Assembly (NCBI RefSeq): GCF_009674625.1
Contig: NZ_WKJQ01000001.1
Span: 992,001-1,056,000 of the forward strand
Origin: Haloferax marinum
GTDB lineage: Archaea > Halobacteriota > Halobacteria > Halobacteriales > Haloferacaceae
Length of the DNA: 64,000 nucleotides
Direction: 5' to 3'
The notes beneath the pieces are model-generated. The model was not told where the DNA came from and made no database searches. It saw nothing but the letters and a program-made list of their open reading frames with translations. How positions within the stretch are numbered: position 1 is the stretch's first letter; the number at the start of each line of letters is the position of its first letter. The position numbers and the translations under genes were made by a program. Positions 53,670 to 62,737 of the stretch are shown here, piece after piece.

Positions 53670-53891
53670 ATGTCCCGTTCTTCAGAACCGAAGACCGAAG
53701 ACGAAGGCGAGTGGCGGTTCAGTATCGACGACGTTGGCCCCGACGGCATCGTCGACAACTCGCCCGACGGACCGGAGGCGCTCCCCATCGAACCGGAGTC
53801 GCCGAATCCGGAGAACGTCGTCTTCGTCGTCCTCGGCGTCCTGCTCGCAGTCGGTCTCATCGTCATCACAGTGTTCCCCAACGCTATCTGA
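53670..53891 (+). CDS. Small single-helix membrane protein
   Basis: 73 residues. Acidic soluble part (EDEGEWRFSIDDVGPDGIVD, SPDGPEALPIEPESPNPENV) and one C-terminal helix (about 50-70). ATG 53670 is used; a GTG one codon earlier is an option. Halophile-specific (possibly DUF7312). It is 43 bases after pykA and may be co-transcribed. Confidence 0.7.
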   Translation: MSRSSEPKTEDEGEWRFSIDDVGPDGIVDNSPDGPEALPIEPESPNPENVVFVVLGVLLAVGLIVITVFPNAI

Positions 53892-54049
53892 CGGCGTCCG
53901 AACCTCGTCTCGTCGTTCGGTTCCAAACTGCCCCCTGTTGGTCCCCGTCTCGCCCTTGCCGAGAGAGCGAATTTCCGTTTTGATAATCGGGCCTTTTGAT
54001 TTATGTAACCCCGAGCGAAATCGCCGCCAACCCCAACCGGGAACACCAC

Positions 54050-55789
54050 ATGAGTTACGCAGTCCGCGCACCCTCCGCCATGGTCGCCGTGTTGATTCTC
54101 ACCGCGGCGTTGTGGGTTCCGACGCCCACCGCCGCGGCCGACCAGCCAACTGCTTCGTTCGAACAGGACGTGACCACCGTCACGCGTGGTGACATCGTCG
54201 AGATTCGGGTTCGACACTCCGAACCCGGTGTCCTCCACGTCGGCGGCGACGACTACGGCTACCACCTGACCGTCGAACTCACCGGTGCAGGCGTGACGAC
54301 GGTCACCATCGACACCTACAGTTCGACCGGTGGCCCCGAGACGTACGTCTCTGGCGGCGGAAACAAGACGCTCCACACTGCCGAACTTCAGCGACCACTC
54401 GAACCGACGACCTATCTGATGAACGTGACCATCGGCGGCGTCGAACGCGCTATCGGCCAACTCCAAGTCGAACCACGTGGCAACACGTCGGCGTCGACGT
54501 TCGTCGCTCCGGCGAGTCTGACCGACGCCGAGTCGACGCCGTCGGTGAGTGCCATTCGCGCCGCCTCGACGAAGCGAACGGTCGTCGCCAGAGGCGACAT
54601 CGCCGTCTTCCGCCTCGACGAGAGTGGCCTCGAATCGGCGCTCGCGTCCGGAAACGTCTCCGGTGGACCGGACTCCAACGGCGTCGAACTCTCGCTGAAC
54701 CAACTCGAAGTCCGCCCGAACCACGAGCAAGAGACGTTCCTCGCGACGCCCGAGAACGGCGCGACGGTCGTCTCTGACCTCGAAAACGACGCCGTCTACG
54801 TTCTGTGGGACACCTCGGACCTCCCACTCGAAGGCGACCGAGAGAACTACGAACTGGCGGTGACGCTCCAAGGCGAACACAACGAACTCGTCGAAGCGGA
54901 CACCATCACCGCCCGCACACCGGTGCACCTCGTCGAACCGTCGGTGTCGATGGCCGTCGACGACGAGACAATCTACCCGTGGGAGCCGCTCACGGTCAAC
55001 GTCACGGGCGAGACGACGCTGGCACCCGACACCGTGCTCGAACTCCGTGCACGCGCACCCGGCCAACCGTTCTTGCGACTCGTTCCGATGACCGTCACCG
55101 AGAACGGAACGCTCGCCACGAACCTCACGTTCGCACCCGAAGACCGCGGCCTCGTCTTCCCCATGTGGATTCGCGAGTACCGCGACCAGACGAAGACGAC
55201 GATGACGTTCCACGAATCCACCGCCGCGCTGCGATTCGTCGACCAGGAGACGGACGGGACGTTCGTCACCATCAGCGAAGTGAACCTCTCGGTCGGCGGG
55301 TTCATTCAGGTCGAGACACCCGACGAAGAACTGCTGGGAACGAGTGCGTACCTCCCACCGGGGCGACACGAGAACGTCGTCGTGGAGTTCGACCGCCGGC
55401 AACTGACCGACAGCGAACTCCTGGCAGTCGCCTACGCCGACCGGAACAGAGACGGGAACTTCTCGGCCGAAGTCGACCTCCCGTTCCGAGAGAACTCGAG
55501 TGTCAACGGCACAGTCGTCGCGGACGACGCGATGGTCAGACTCGAACCGGACGCGAAGACACCGACGGCAACGCCGACACCGACTCGAACGCCGGAGACC
55601 GACGAATCACCCGCTTCGGAGGCGACGGCGACGACCACACCGTATCCGGTCGTCGAACGGACGCCGCTCGACCCGGCAGTCGCCGGGACGAACACGGGGA
55701 TTCCGTTCTCGCCAGCACTTGCGGTCGTCGCACTCGTCGTCACAGGGTTGCTTGTACGACTGCGAAAGGTGGGAGGTGACCGACGATGA
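54050..55789 (+). CDS. Surface glycoprotein-like exported protein with C-terminal anchor
   Basis: 579 residues. Signal peptide (AVRAPSAMVAVLILTAALWV, ending PTAAAD), long beta-rich outside region with many N-glycosylation sites, a Thr/Pro/Asp linker (TPTATPTPTRTPETDESPAS) and a C-terminal helix (SPALAVVALVVTGLLVRLRK). The tail is like PGF-CTERM signals but without PGF (IPFSPA). BGTF-type domains are likely. The stop overlaps the next start (ATGA). Confidence 0.85.
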   Translation: MSYAVRAPSAMVAVLILTAALWVPTPTAAADQPTASFEQDVTTVTRGDIVEIRVRHSEPGVLHVGGDDYGYHLTVELTGAGVTTVTIDTYSSTGGPETYVSGGGNKTLHTAELQRPLEPTTYLMNVTIGGVERAIGQLQVEPRGNTSASTFVAPASLTDAESTPSVSAIRAASTKRTVVARGDIAVFRLDESGLESALASGNVSGGPDSNGVELSLNQLEVRPNHEQETFLATPENGATVVSDLENDAVYVLWDTSDLPLEGDRENYELAVTLQGEHNELVEADTITARTPVHLVEPSVSMAVDDETIYPWEPLTVNVTGETTLAPDTVLELRARAPGQPFLRLVPMTVTENGTLATNLTFAPEDRGLVFPMWIREYRDQTKTTMTFHESTAALRFVDQETDGTFVTISEVNLSVGGFIQVETPDEELLGTSAYLPPGRHENVVVEFDRRQLTDSELLAVAYADRNRDGNFSAEVDLPFRENSSVNGTVVADDAMVRLEPDAKTPTATPTPTRTPETDESPASEATATTTPYPVVERTPLDPAVAGTNTGIPFSPALAVVALVVTGLLVRLRKVGGDRR

Positions 55790-56916
55790 CGAGACTCGTC
55801 GAACTCGAATCGACGAAGTTCGTCCGGTTCCTCTCTGACCTCTGGACGCAACGGAACTGGCAGACGAACGTACAACCACGAGGCGAAGGGCGCTACCTCG
55901 TTCAGGGACAGCGTGGCGACGGGACGAAGGGCCTGATGCTCGTCCTCCCTGCTGCCGAGGCGACCGTCGAGAAAGACCACGTCAGAGGCTTCGTCGCCCA
56001 CGCGAAAAAGAGACAGATAGACGTCGTCGCCATCGCGACGCAAGGCGAGTTCGCGGACGAAGTTCGAGGCTTTACGACCAAACACGACGTGACGCTCCTC
56101 GATTTGGACACGTTGGGTGAGACGGTCGAAGACGAAGGGCTCGAAGAGACGGTCAAACAGTACACAGACGGCGACGTGTACGAAACCGCAGAAGTCGAGT
56201 TCGGTATTCCGTTCGACGTCCCCGAACCACTCGAGAACGCCATCTCGGCGCTCCCGCTCGACGGCGTCCGTGAACGACTCGAGTCGCTCACGAGTGGTGA
56301 CGATGGTGGTGACGACGACGGTGGGTCCCTCCGTGACCGACTTCCGTCGTCGCTCGACGACCTCAAATCGGGGTCGCCGCCGAGTGTCCGGGTCGTCGTC
56401 GTCGCAGTCTTGCTGTTGGTCCTCGCACTCGGGTCGGTGGCGGCCCTCGGCCCGATGGTCGATGGTCTCGGCGGGCCTGTCGGTCAGAGCGGTGTCGGGG
56501 TGTCGGCCCTCTCGAGTGCGCCTCCCTCGTCGGCAGAGTTGGTCGCGCAGTGGAATGCGAAGACGACCGAGTCTGTCGCGGTCGGAAACGAGTCGTACAC
56601 CGCTCCTGACGGCAAACAGTTCGTGTTGGTCGCGCTCAACGTCTCCGTGACAGGGTCCTCGCCTGGGTCGTTCTCGCAGACCGACCTCGTGTTCGAATCC
56701 GACGGCGTCCGGTACGGCCACCAACCACTCTCGAACACCACTGGGTTCGCGAACGGTGGGTTGTTCGCACCGAACGAGTCAGAGACCGTCTGGACGGTCT
56801 TTACCGTCCCGTCGAACGCGTCGACAGGAACCGTTCTCGTCCGCGACGCTGGTGGCGACACAGTCGCTTTCGTCCACGACGAGTCGCTTCCGGTCGAACC
56901 GGACGAAACTGACTGA
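55786..56916 (+). CDS. Membrane protein with Mrr-like N-terminus and outside beta domain
   Basis: 376 residues. N-terminal about 125 residues (ESTKFVRFLSDLWTQRNWQT; YLVQGQRGDGTKGLMLVLPA; DVVAIATQGEFADEVRGFTT) look like the restriction-endonuclease (Mrr) fold with lost active residues. A middle Asp/Gly linker, one helix (about 202-225) and an outside domain (SAELVAQWNAKTTESVAVGN and so on, DUF4352-like). It joins an inside nucleic-acid-type fold to an outside domain. Coupled by four bases to the surface protein upstream. Confidence 0.7.
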   Translation: MTRLVELESTKFVRFLSDLWTQRNWQTNVQPRGEGRYLVQGQRGDGTKGLMLVLPAAEATVEKDHVRGFVAHAKKRQIDVVAIATQGEFADEVRGFTTKHDVTLLDLDTLGETVEDEGLEETVKQYTDGDVYETAEVEFGIPFDVPEPLENAISALPLDGVRERLESLTSGDDGGDDDGGSLRDRLPSSLDDLKSGSPPSVRVVVVAVLLLVLALGSVAALGPMVDGLGGPVGQSGVGVSALSSAPPSSAELVAQWNAKTTESVAVGNESYTAPDGKQFVLVALNVSVTGSSPGSFSQTDLVFESDGVRYGHQPLSNTTGFANGGLFAPNESETVWTVFTVPSNASTGTVLVRDAGGDTVAFVHDESLPVEPDETD

Positions 56917-57013
56917 CTACAGCTTCGACGTGGGCCGAGTCGACGTCTCCGAATCGCCGAGTTCGACACGACTTACCCTCAACCCTTAATCGGACGACGG
57001 CCCTAGAGCACCT

Positions 57014-57607
57014 ATGGCACACCCGCCGTTTCCGTTACAGACGGGACTCGTCGGTCCCGAGACGTTGCCGCTACTCTTGGTACTCGCCGGTCTCGGACTC
57101 TCTCTTGCCGAAGCGATGGCACCCGGCGCACACTTCGTCGTCCTCGGCGTCGCACTCCTCGCCGCCGGACTCGTCGGGCTAGTCATCGGGCCGTTCGCCA
57201 CGCCACTCGTCCTCGGTCTCCTCGTGTTCGTCTTCGGCGCCCTCGCACTGTACGGCTACCGCGAGTTCGACCTCTACGGTGGCAAAGGAGAAGGTCGGAC
57301 GAGCGACTCGAAGGCACTGAAAGGGAAGATAGGACGGGTGACCGAACGTGTCACCCCGACCGAGGGAGAAGTGAAACTCGACGAAGGCGGGTTCAATCCG
57401 TACTACGCTGCTCGGTCGGTCCACGGTGAACTCTCCGTGGGGAGTGAGGTTGTCGTCGTAGACCCCGGCGGCGGCAACGTCGTGACCGTCGAAGGAATCG
57501 GCCCCGGTGAGGACGAAATCGACCGAGAACTCGCCAGAGAACGTGCCCGAAGAGCACGTGAGCGGGACGAACGTGAGCGAGAACCCGAAGACGTAGAACG
57601 AATCTGA
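57014..57607 (+). CDS. NfeD-like protein
   Basis: 197 residues. Four helices (about 14-70), short loop, then the NfeD OB fold (SKALKGKIGRVTERVTPTEG; YAARSVHGELSVGSEVVVVD) and a charged C-terminal helix (RELARERARRARERDERERE). NfeD works with stomatin-type SPFH proteins; one follows 95 bases downstream. Confidence 0.9.
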   Translation: MAHPPFPLQTGLVGPETLPLLLVLAGLGLSLAEAMAPGAHFVVLGVALLAAGLVGLVIGPFATPLVLGLLVFVFGALALYGYREFDLYGGKGEGRTSDSKALKGKIGRVTERVTPTEGEVKLDEGGFNPYYAARSVHGELSVGSEVVVVDPGGGNVVTVEGIGPGEDEIDRELARERARRARERDEREREPEDVERI

Positions 57608-57702
57608 CCGACGCTCACCTCCACCCCGTCACGGAGAAAACCGTGTGACGTGATTGGTTTGGTACACGAATACTTATCATACGGCCAACCCTAGACGAGG
57701 TT

Positions 57703-58956
57703 ATGGACCTACTTGCTCTCCAGGTGGGACTCGGGTTGGGAAGTGCCGTCGCCGGCCTTCTCGTCCTCGCTCTCGCCGTCGTCACGGTGTACCAGATGGT
57801 GGAGATCGTAGACGCCTACGAGAAGAAGGCGCTCACGGTCTTCGGGGAGTACCGACGCCTCCTCGAACCAGGTATCAACTTCATCCCGCCGTTCGTCTCG
57901 CGTACCTACGCGTTCGACATGCGTACGCAGACGCTCGACGTCCCCCGTCAGGAAGCGATTACGCGCGACAACTCACCGGTGACCGCCGACGCCGTCGTCT
58001 ACATCAAAGTCATGGACGCCAAGAAGGCGTTCCTCGAAGTCGACGACTACAAACGTGCGGTCTCCAACCTCGCCCAGACGACGCTCCGCGCCGTCCTGGG
58101 TGACATGGAACTCGACGACACGCTCAACAAGCGACAGGAAATCAACGCCCGAATCCGCAAGGAACTCGACGAACCGACCGACGAGTGGGGCGTCCGCGTC
58201 GAATCCGTCGAAGTCCGCGAAGTCAATCCGAGTGCGGACGTTCAGCAGGCGATGGAACAGCAGACCTCCGCCGAACGTCGTCGTCGTGCCATGATTCTCG
58301 AAGCGCAGGGTGAACGGCGCTCTGCGGTCGAGAAGGCAGAGGGTGAAAAGCAGTCGAACATCATCCGCGCACAGGGTGAAAAGCAGTCGCAGATTCTCGA
58401 AGCACAGGGTGACGCTATCTCGACGGTTCTCCGAGCGAAATCCGCCGAGTCGATGGGCGAACGCGCCATCATCGACAAGGGGATGGAGACGCTGGCGAAC
58501 ATCGGCCAGAGCGAATCGACGACGTTCGTCCTCCCGCAGGAGCTCACCTCACTCCTCGGCCGGTACGGCAAACAGCTGACCGGGTCCGACGTACAGGACA
58601 TGGAGGGCCTCTCCAGCATGCAGTTCGACGAGGAGACCCGCGAACTAATCGGGCTGGACGACATCGACGACATCCTCGGCCAAATCGACCAGGCCGCCGA
58701 GATGGACGTCGAACAACTCGAACAGGAAGCAGAGGCCATCAAGGCCGGTGCAGAGGTCAACGACATCAAATCGCCCGACGAAGTCATCGCCGAGGTGGAC
58801 GAAGAAGAAGAACCGATCAAATCGTCCGACGAAGTCGTCTCGGAGGCTGACGAGACGGACGAAACATCGAAGACAGAGGCGACGTCCAACGGCCAACAGA
58901 GCGACGACGAAACCGACGACGAGTCTGAGATGGCGTTCGAGAAAGACCTCGAATAG
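57703..58956 (+). CDS. Stomatin-like SPFH protein
   Basis: 417 residues. One N-terminal helix (about 7-33), the SPFH domain (EYRRLLEPGINFIPPFVSRT; LDVPRQEAITRDNSPVTADA; VRVESVEVREVNP), a coiled coil with repeated EGEKQS/AQGEKQSQ units, and a highly acidic tail with S/PDEVI/V units (SPDEVIAEVDEEEEPIKSSD). It should form membrane microdomain oligomers with NfeD. Confidence 0.93.
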   Translation: MDLLALQVGLGLGSAVAGLLVLALAVVTVYQMVEIVDAYEKKALTVFGEYRRLLEPGINFIPPFVSRTYAFDMRTQTLDVPRQEAITRDNSPVTADAVVYIKVMDAKKAFLEVDDYKRAVSNLAQTTLRAVLGDMELDDTLNKRQEINARIRKELDEPTDEWGVRVESVEVREVNPSADVQQAMEQQTSAERRRRAMILEAQGERRSAVEKAEGEKQSNIIRAQGEKQSQILEAQGDAISTVLRAKSAESMGERAIIDKGMETLANIGQSESTTFVLPQELTSLLGRYGKQLTGSDVQDMEGLSSMQFDEETRELIGLDDIDDILGQIDQAAEMDVEQLEQEAEAIKAGAEVNDIKSPDEVIAEVDEEEEPIKSSDEVVSEADETDETSKTEATSNGQQSDDETDDESEMAFEKDLE

Positions 58957-59025
58957 GACGACAGCGTTCGCGACCCGTCGGCCGCACGGTGCGAGACGCG
59001 ACCGAACTGGGCGGAACGCGGCGGG

Positions 59026-59547
59026 TTACTCTTCTGCGTCGACGCGAGTGCGGACGTTCTCGAAGTAGGCTTCTACGTCGCGTTTGACGATGGGACGGAG
59101 CAGTCCCGTGCCGAGCGACGAGACGCCTCCGGAGAACCCGACTTCCGCAGAGTACGAGAGAATCGTCGTTCCGTCGTCTCCCTCCGTCATCTCCATCGCC
59201 GCGAGGATGTCGAAATCGCTCCCGGTCTTGGTGTCGTGTGCGACGCCGCTGGCGACGACCCAGTCCGGTTCGTTCATCTCGACGAGTTCCATTTCTCCCT
59301 CGAGCGAGACCGTGAGGTGGCTCACGCCACGCGTGATGTGGACGTCGTAGACGCGTTCAGAGCGTCGGTCTATCTCCTCGGCACCGGGGACGCACGACGA
59401 GAGGACTTCTGGGTCGGAGATGAGTTCCCACACGCTATCTTTGTCGGTGGGCAGTTCGACGGCGTCGGCGAATTCGAGGCGCTTGTCGCCCGACGGTGAC
59501 TCCGCAGACGACTCTTCTTCGGTTGCTGTAGTATCGGTATTACTCAT
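59026..59547 (-). CDS. CoxG-like SRPBCC protein
   Basis: 173 residues. Polar start, then the steroidogenic-lipid-transfer-like fold (DSVWELISDPEVLSSCVPGA; VSHLTVSLEGEMELVEMN; FDILAAMEMTEGDDGTTILS). CoxG proteins recruit CO dehydrogenase to the membrane, but no cox genes are seen. A general lipid or quinone binding role is possible. Confidence 0.88.
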   Translation of the reverse strand: MSNTDTTATEEESSAESPSGDKRLEFADAVELPTDKDSVWELISDPEVLSSCVPGAEEIDRRSERVYDVHITRGVSHLTVSLEGEMELVEMNEPDWVVASGVAHDTKTGSDFDILAAMEMTEGDDGTTILSYSAEVGFSGGVSSLGTGLLRPIVKRDVEAYFENVRTRVDAEE

Positions 59548-59603
59548 GGTTCGTGGAAAGCCGACGCAGCCGTCGGAGGAGACCGACGGAGGCGACGGGT
59601 CAG

Positions 59604-60614
59604 TTACTCAAGCGTGACGATGCTGAACGTGTTCTCTTCGACGTTGACGTCGCGGTAGTTGTTCTCTTCGTCGGTGATGTTTATCGTGTAGGTGACGTCC
59701 GTCGGTTCGGCGTCCTCCGGAACGTCCCACGAGCCTCCCCAAATCGGTGCGGGGTGTTCTTCGTCGTCACCAGCCCACTGCAGTTCGACGGTGACGCCGT
59801 TGTCCATCTCGACGACCATCTCGTCGATGGTCTCGTTGCTCACCGGTTCGCCAGTCGCGGGGTCGTAGACGCCGACGTCGAAGACGACGGTCATGCCTGG
59901 GACGAACGTCCGGGACGTCCCACAACTGGAGACCAGTCCGCCTTCGGGGACGGCCCCACTGGCGACGAGTTCGTCGGTCACGACGTAGTTCTTCGGGTGG
60001 AAGTCGTCGATGATGGAGAACTCGTCGGCGGCCACCTCGACGTTCTGGTACTCGATGTTTTCGCCGGTGAGTTCTACGGAGTACTTGATGGTACCTGGGT
60101 CGGCGTCTTCGGGAATCGTCCAAGAGCCGTTCCAGTAGGGGTGTGGGTGTTCTTCGTCGTCGCCGGCCCACGTGAGGTCGACGGTGACGCCGTTGTCCAT
60201 CTTGACGGTTACGCCGTCGATGGTGTCGTTACCCACCGATTCGCCGGTTTCGGGGTCGTAGACGCCGACTTTGAAGACCGCATGCATGCCTGGCATGAAC
60301 GTCCGCGTCGGCGCACAAGCCGACACGAGGCCGGCGTCTTTCGGGAGGCCCTCGGACCCGGCGATGAGGTCCTCGCTCAGGACGTAGTTCTTCGTCGGTT
60401 CAGGCGTCTCTGTCGTGGTCGGGGCTTCAGTCGTCTCGTCTTCCTGTTGGCCCTGACTGCTACACCCGGCGACGACCGCGCTCGTCCAGACGGCGGCGTT
60501 CGTCGCGAGGAACTTCCGCCTCGTCGCCGCTGAGCGACTCCGGAGTACGGTACTGGTACCGCCGCCCCCGTCTGTGGGGTCGGCCGTGTCACGGTCGGAA
60601 TTGTCGTTGCTCAT
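59604..60614 (-). CDS. Tat lipoprotein with two conserved-cysteine repeats
   Basis: 336 residues from ATG 60614 (60629 is an alternative). Tat-like RRKFLATNAAVWTSAVVAGC with a lipobox cysteine. The outside part has two copies of a beta-rich module, each beginning S-x-C-x4-RTF-x-PGM (SACAPTRTFMPGM, SSCGTSRTFVPGM) and containing VGVYDPxTGE and WAGDDEEHP. The next lipoprotein upstream has a third copy. Function unknown; Cys and Met suggest a metal or redox role. Confidence 0.75.
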   Translation of the reverse strand: MSNDNSDRDTADPTDGGGGTSTVLRSRSAATRRKFLATNAAVWTSAVVAGCSSQGQQEDETTEAPTTTETPEPTKNYVLSEDLIAGSEGLPKDAGLVSACAPTRTFMPGMHAVFKVGVYDPETGESVGNDTIDGVTVKMDNGVTVDLTWAGDDEEHPHPYWNGSWTIPEDADPGTIKYSVELTGENIEYQNVEVAADEFSIIDDFHPKNYVVTDELVASGAVPEGGLVSSCGTSRTFVPGMTVVFDVGVYDPATGEPVSNETIDEMVVEMDNGVTVELQWAGDDEEHPAPIWGGSWDVPEDAEPTDVTYTINITDEENNYRDVNVEENTFSIVTLE

Positions 60615-60812
60615 CTCCGTTCGTACCATCCAACAATCATTCACTAAAGGTGACTCTGCGATATACAGATATTTTTCAACTACACCGAAGTGCGGCGACG
60701 ACACTACCCAGTCGGAAGCGGGGGGCTAAAACTCAGTTCGGTCGGTGTCTGGTGTTCGGCGACCGCACGCGAAAATCAGTTCGGTCGGTGTCAGACGGTC
60801 GGGTCGCGCTGG

Positions 60813-61466
60813 TTAGCCGTCGACGTCGACGAGAGTGAACTGGCCGGTCTGAACGACCTCCTCGTCCGACCCGGCGTCGACGACGACATCGTAGCTGTAG
60901 TCGCCGGGGGCAAGGTCATCGGTGCTCGGAAGTTTGCCACCCCACTGGTTCTCGATGTGGTCGGCGTGAGGGCCGTCCCACGAGAGTTCTTGCGGCGGTA
61001 CGTCTGCGTTGGGGAACCGCACACTCACTTCTTCGAGGTCACCAGGACCGATGATTTCGCCCGAATCGGTCTCGAAGATGCCGACGAGGAACCCGACGGG
61101 CGACCCAACAGGGAAGAGCGATTCCGACGGGCAGGTCGTCGTCGTCCCCGACCCTCCCGACGACGTGGTGGTCTCGGTCGGAGTCGGCGTCGGCGCCTCC
61201 GTCTCCCCATCCGTGGGACTCGACGTGGTCGTCGGCGAGGTCTGCGTCGTCCGGTTCGTAACCGTGGTGGATGTCGTCTCGTCGTCGCCCCCGTCGTCGC
61301 CCCCGTCGTCGTTGCTGTCGCCGGTACACCCCGCGACGCCGATGGTGAGCCAGGTCGACGCCCCGGCGGCCACGAGTCGACGTCGCGAGAGGCGGCCGGT
61401 TCGCGCGTCGCCACCGTCGTGAGTCGACTCGGTGCTTCCGTCTTCGTTGGTCGGTTCGTTGCGCAT
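60813..61466 (-). CDS. Tat lipoprotein with one conserved-cysteine repeat
   Basis: 217 residues. Tat-type SRRRLVAAGAST and lipobox VAGCTGD, a long Thr/Asp/Pro linker (about 50-110), then one module (TTCPSESLFPVGSPVGFLVG; VRFPNADVPPQELSWDGPHA) like those in the neighbour downstream. It is divergent from the cysteine-rich regulator at 61668. The 198-base gap to the next gene has two copies of CAGTTCGGTCGGTGTC. Confidence 0.72.
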   Translation of the reverse strand: MRNEPTNEDGSTESTHDGGDARTGRLSRRRLVAAGASTWLTIGVAGCTGDSNDDGGDDGGDDETTSTTVTNRTTQTSPTTTSSPTDGETEAPTPTPTETTTSSGGSGTTTTCPSESLFPVGSPVGFLVGIFETDSGEIIGPGDLEEVSVRFPNADVPPQELSWDGPHADHIENQWGGKLPSTDDLAPGDYSYDVVVDAGSDEEVVQTGQFTLVDVDG

Positions 61467-61594
61467 TATGGTGAATGGTCAGCAAACGGGACCGTAAATT
61501 CCGGTTTGGAGAATACAGGGGTTTATCCCCACGGCGCCCCGTGTGTGCGCCCGCGTTTCCGACGGACGCATCCGTTCGGAGAAGACTCAGATGT

Positions 61595-61646
61595 CTGTCG
61601 TAGAATTCGCACTTCCCACACGTCCTGTCGTAGAATTCTCACTTCC
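61595..61646. promoter_or_regulatory. 22-base direct repeat before the regulator gene
   Basis: CTGTCGTAGAATTCKCACTTCC occurs at 61595-61616 and 61625-61646 with one mismatch, 30 bases apart (about three helical turns). It lies in the divergent gap, next to ATG 61668. Confidence 0.65.
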
Positions 61647-61667
61647 TAAGAAGGCCACCCGTCTTTC

Positions 61668-62327
61668 ATGGCGGGGCACTCCGAACGTACGAGTATGTCC
61701 GCTTCTGAGGGTGATTTCTGGACTAAACAGCCGGACGGAAGGGACGCGGAGCCCATCGACGTACGGCTGTCGATTCGGCCCGACGAGACGGTGGAGTGTG
61801 CGCCACCCACACCGGAACCGACGCCGATTCGCCAGTCGTTCTGTCTCGGTACCACCGATACGGCAGGTTGTCAGCAGATTGTTTCCCGTGACGGCGAGTG
61901 CGAGTACCGGGCCTACTCGCCGTGCTCGAAGTGTCCGTGTTACGTCTTCGCGAATCACGACTGTATCGCTACGCTGGAGAAGGGCCGGGACGGCCGGCTG
62001 GTCTACTCGGTGACGCTTCCGGACCGGTCGGGACTGCCCACCCTCGTTGGAGAACTCCGAGAGGCCGGAGCGACAGTGTCCGTCGACCGAATCCTCTCGA
62101 TCGACGAAGAGACGGACGACCCACCTGTATTGACCGACAAACAGCAGTCTGCGCTGACCTGCGCGCTGGAGACTGGCTACTACGAACGCCCCCGCAAAGC
62201 GACGCTCGACGACCTCGCCGCAGAACTCGACATCTCGTCGTCCGCGGTCTCGCAGCGGTTGAACGCCGTCAACAGACGGCTCATCAAAAAGTACTGCAAG
62301 CAGTTCGAACCCGACCGCCTGCAGTGA
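61668..62327 (+). CDS. Cysteine-rich HTH-10 (bacterio-opsin activator-type) regulator
   Basis: 219 residues. The N-terminal half has a cysteine cluster (FCLGTTDTAGC, RDGECEY, YSPCSKCPCYVFANHDC), which may hold iron-sulfur or zinc. The C-terminal HTH-10 (LTDKQQSALTCALETGYYER; ATLDDLAAELDISSSAVSQR) is typical of Bat/DmsR/NarO proteins, which sense oxygen or redox state in haloarchaea. Targets here may include the divergent lipoproteins. Alternative start at 61695. Confidence 0.85.
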   Translation: MAGHSERTSMSASEGDFWTKQPDGRDAEPIDVRLSIRPDETVECAPPTPEPTPIRQSFCLGTTDTAGCQQIVSRDGECEYRAYSPCSKCPCYVFANHDCIATLEKGRDGRLVYSVTLPDRSGLPTLVGELREAGATVSVDRILSIDEETDDPPVLTDKQQSALTCALETGYYERPRKATLDDLAAELDISSSAVSQRLNAVNRRLIKKYCKQFEPDRLQ

Positions 62328-62420
62328 GCGTTCGAGGGATGAACCACCGTTCGAACATTATTATCTAAACATTACAGGCAAACGGATTGCCCCTTCGAGA
62401 ACGATGTGTCATTTGTCACG

Positions 62421-62573
62421 ATGTCACGTCACCAGTTCCATTGTCCGTCCTGTGGGGCCGACGTCGTCGTCGACGACCGAGTTCGGAGGTACGTCCTCGA
62501 CGACGGTTGTCTGCTGTGCCTCGCGCCCGTGACGGACGACGCCTTCGAGATGGTCGCCGAGGCCGAATCGTAG
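62421..62573 (+). CDS. 50-residue zinc-ribbon protein
   Basis: MSRHQFHCPSCGADVVVDDR and then CLLCLAP: two CxxC pairs form a zinc ribbon. It starts with ATG 62421 and stops at 62573. Such very small zinc-ribbon proteins are common in haloarchaea and most have unknown function. It is 93 bases after the regulator gene. Confidence 0.7.
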   Translation: MSRHQFHCPSCGADVVVDDRVRRYVLDDGCLLCLAPVTDDAFEMVAEAES

Positions 62574-62737
62574 TCGCCGGCTTGTACCTCGACGACCTGT
62601 GTCTCGACGACGCGTCCACCTATCCAGACCGACGGCGTAAGCGGGGTGAACTGTCGCCCAACCGACCACTAATATAAAGGACTTCATATTCCCCAAACGA
62701 CCGTAAGTGGTCGTTGACCGAACTCGCATCTATAATT

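Noticed and set aside
53657-55402. 581-residue minus-strand open frame
   Set aside because: Mirror of the surface protein and a small membrane gene; no motif and arginine-rich in the wrong way.
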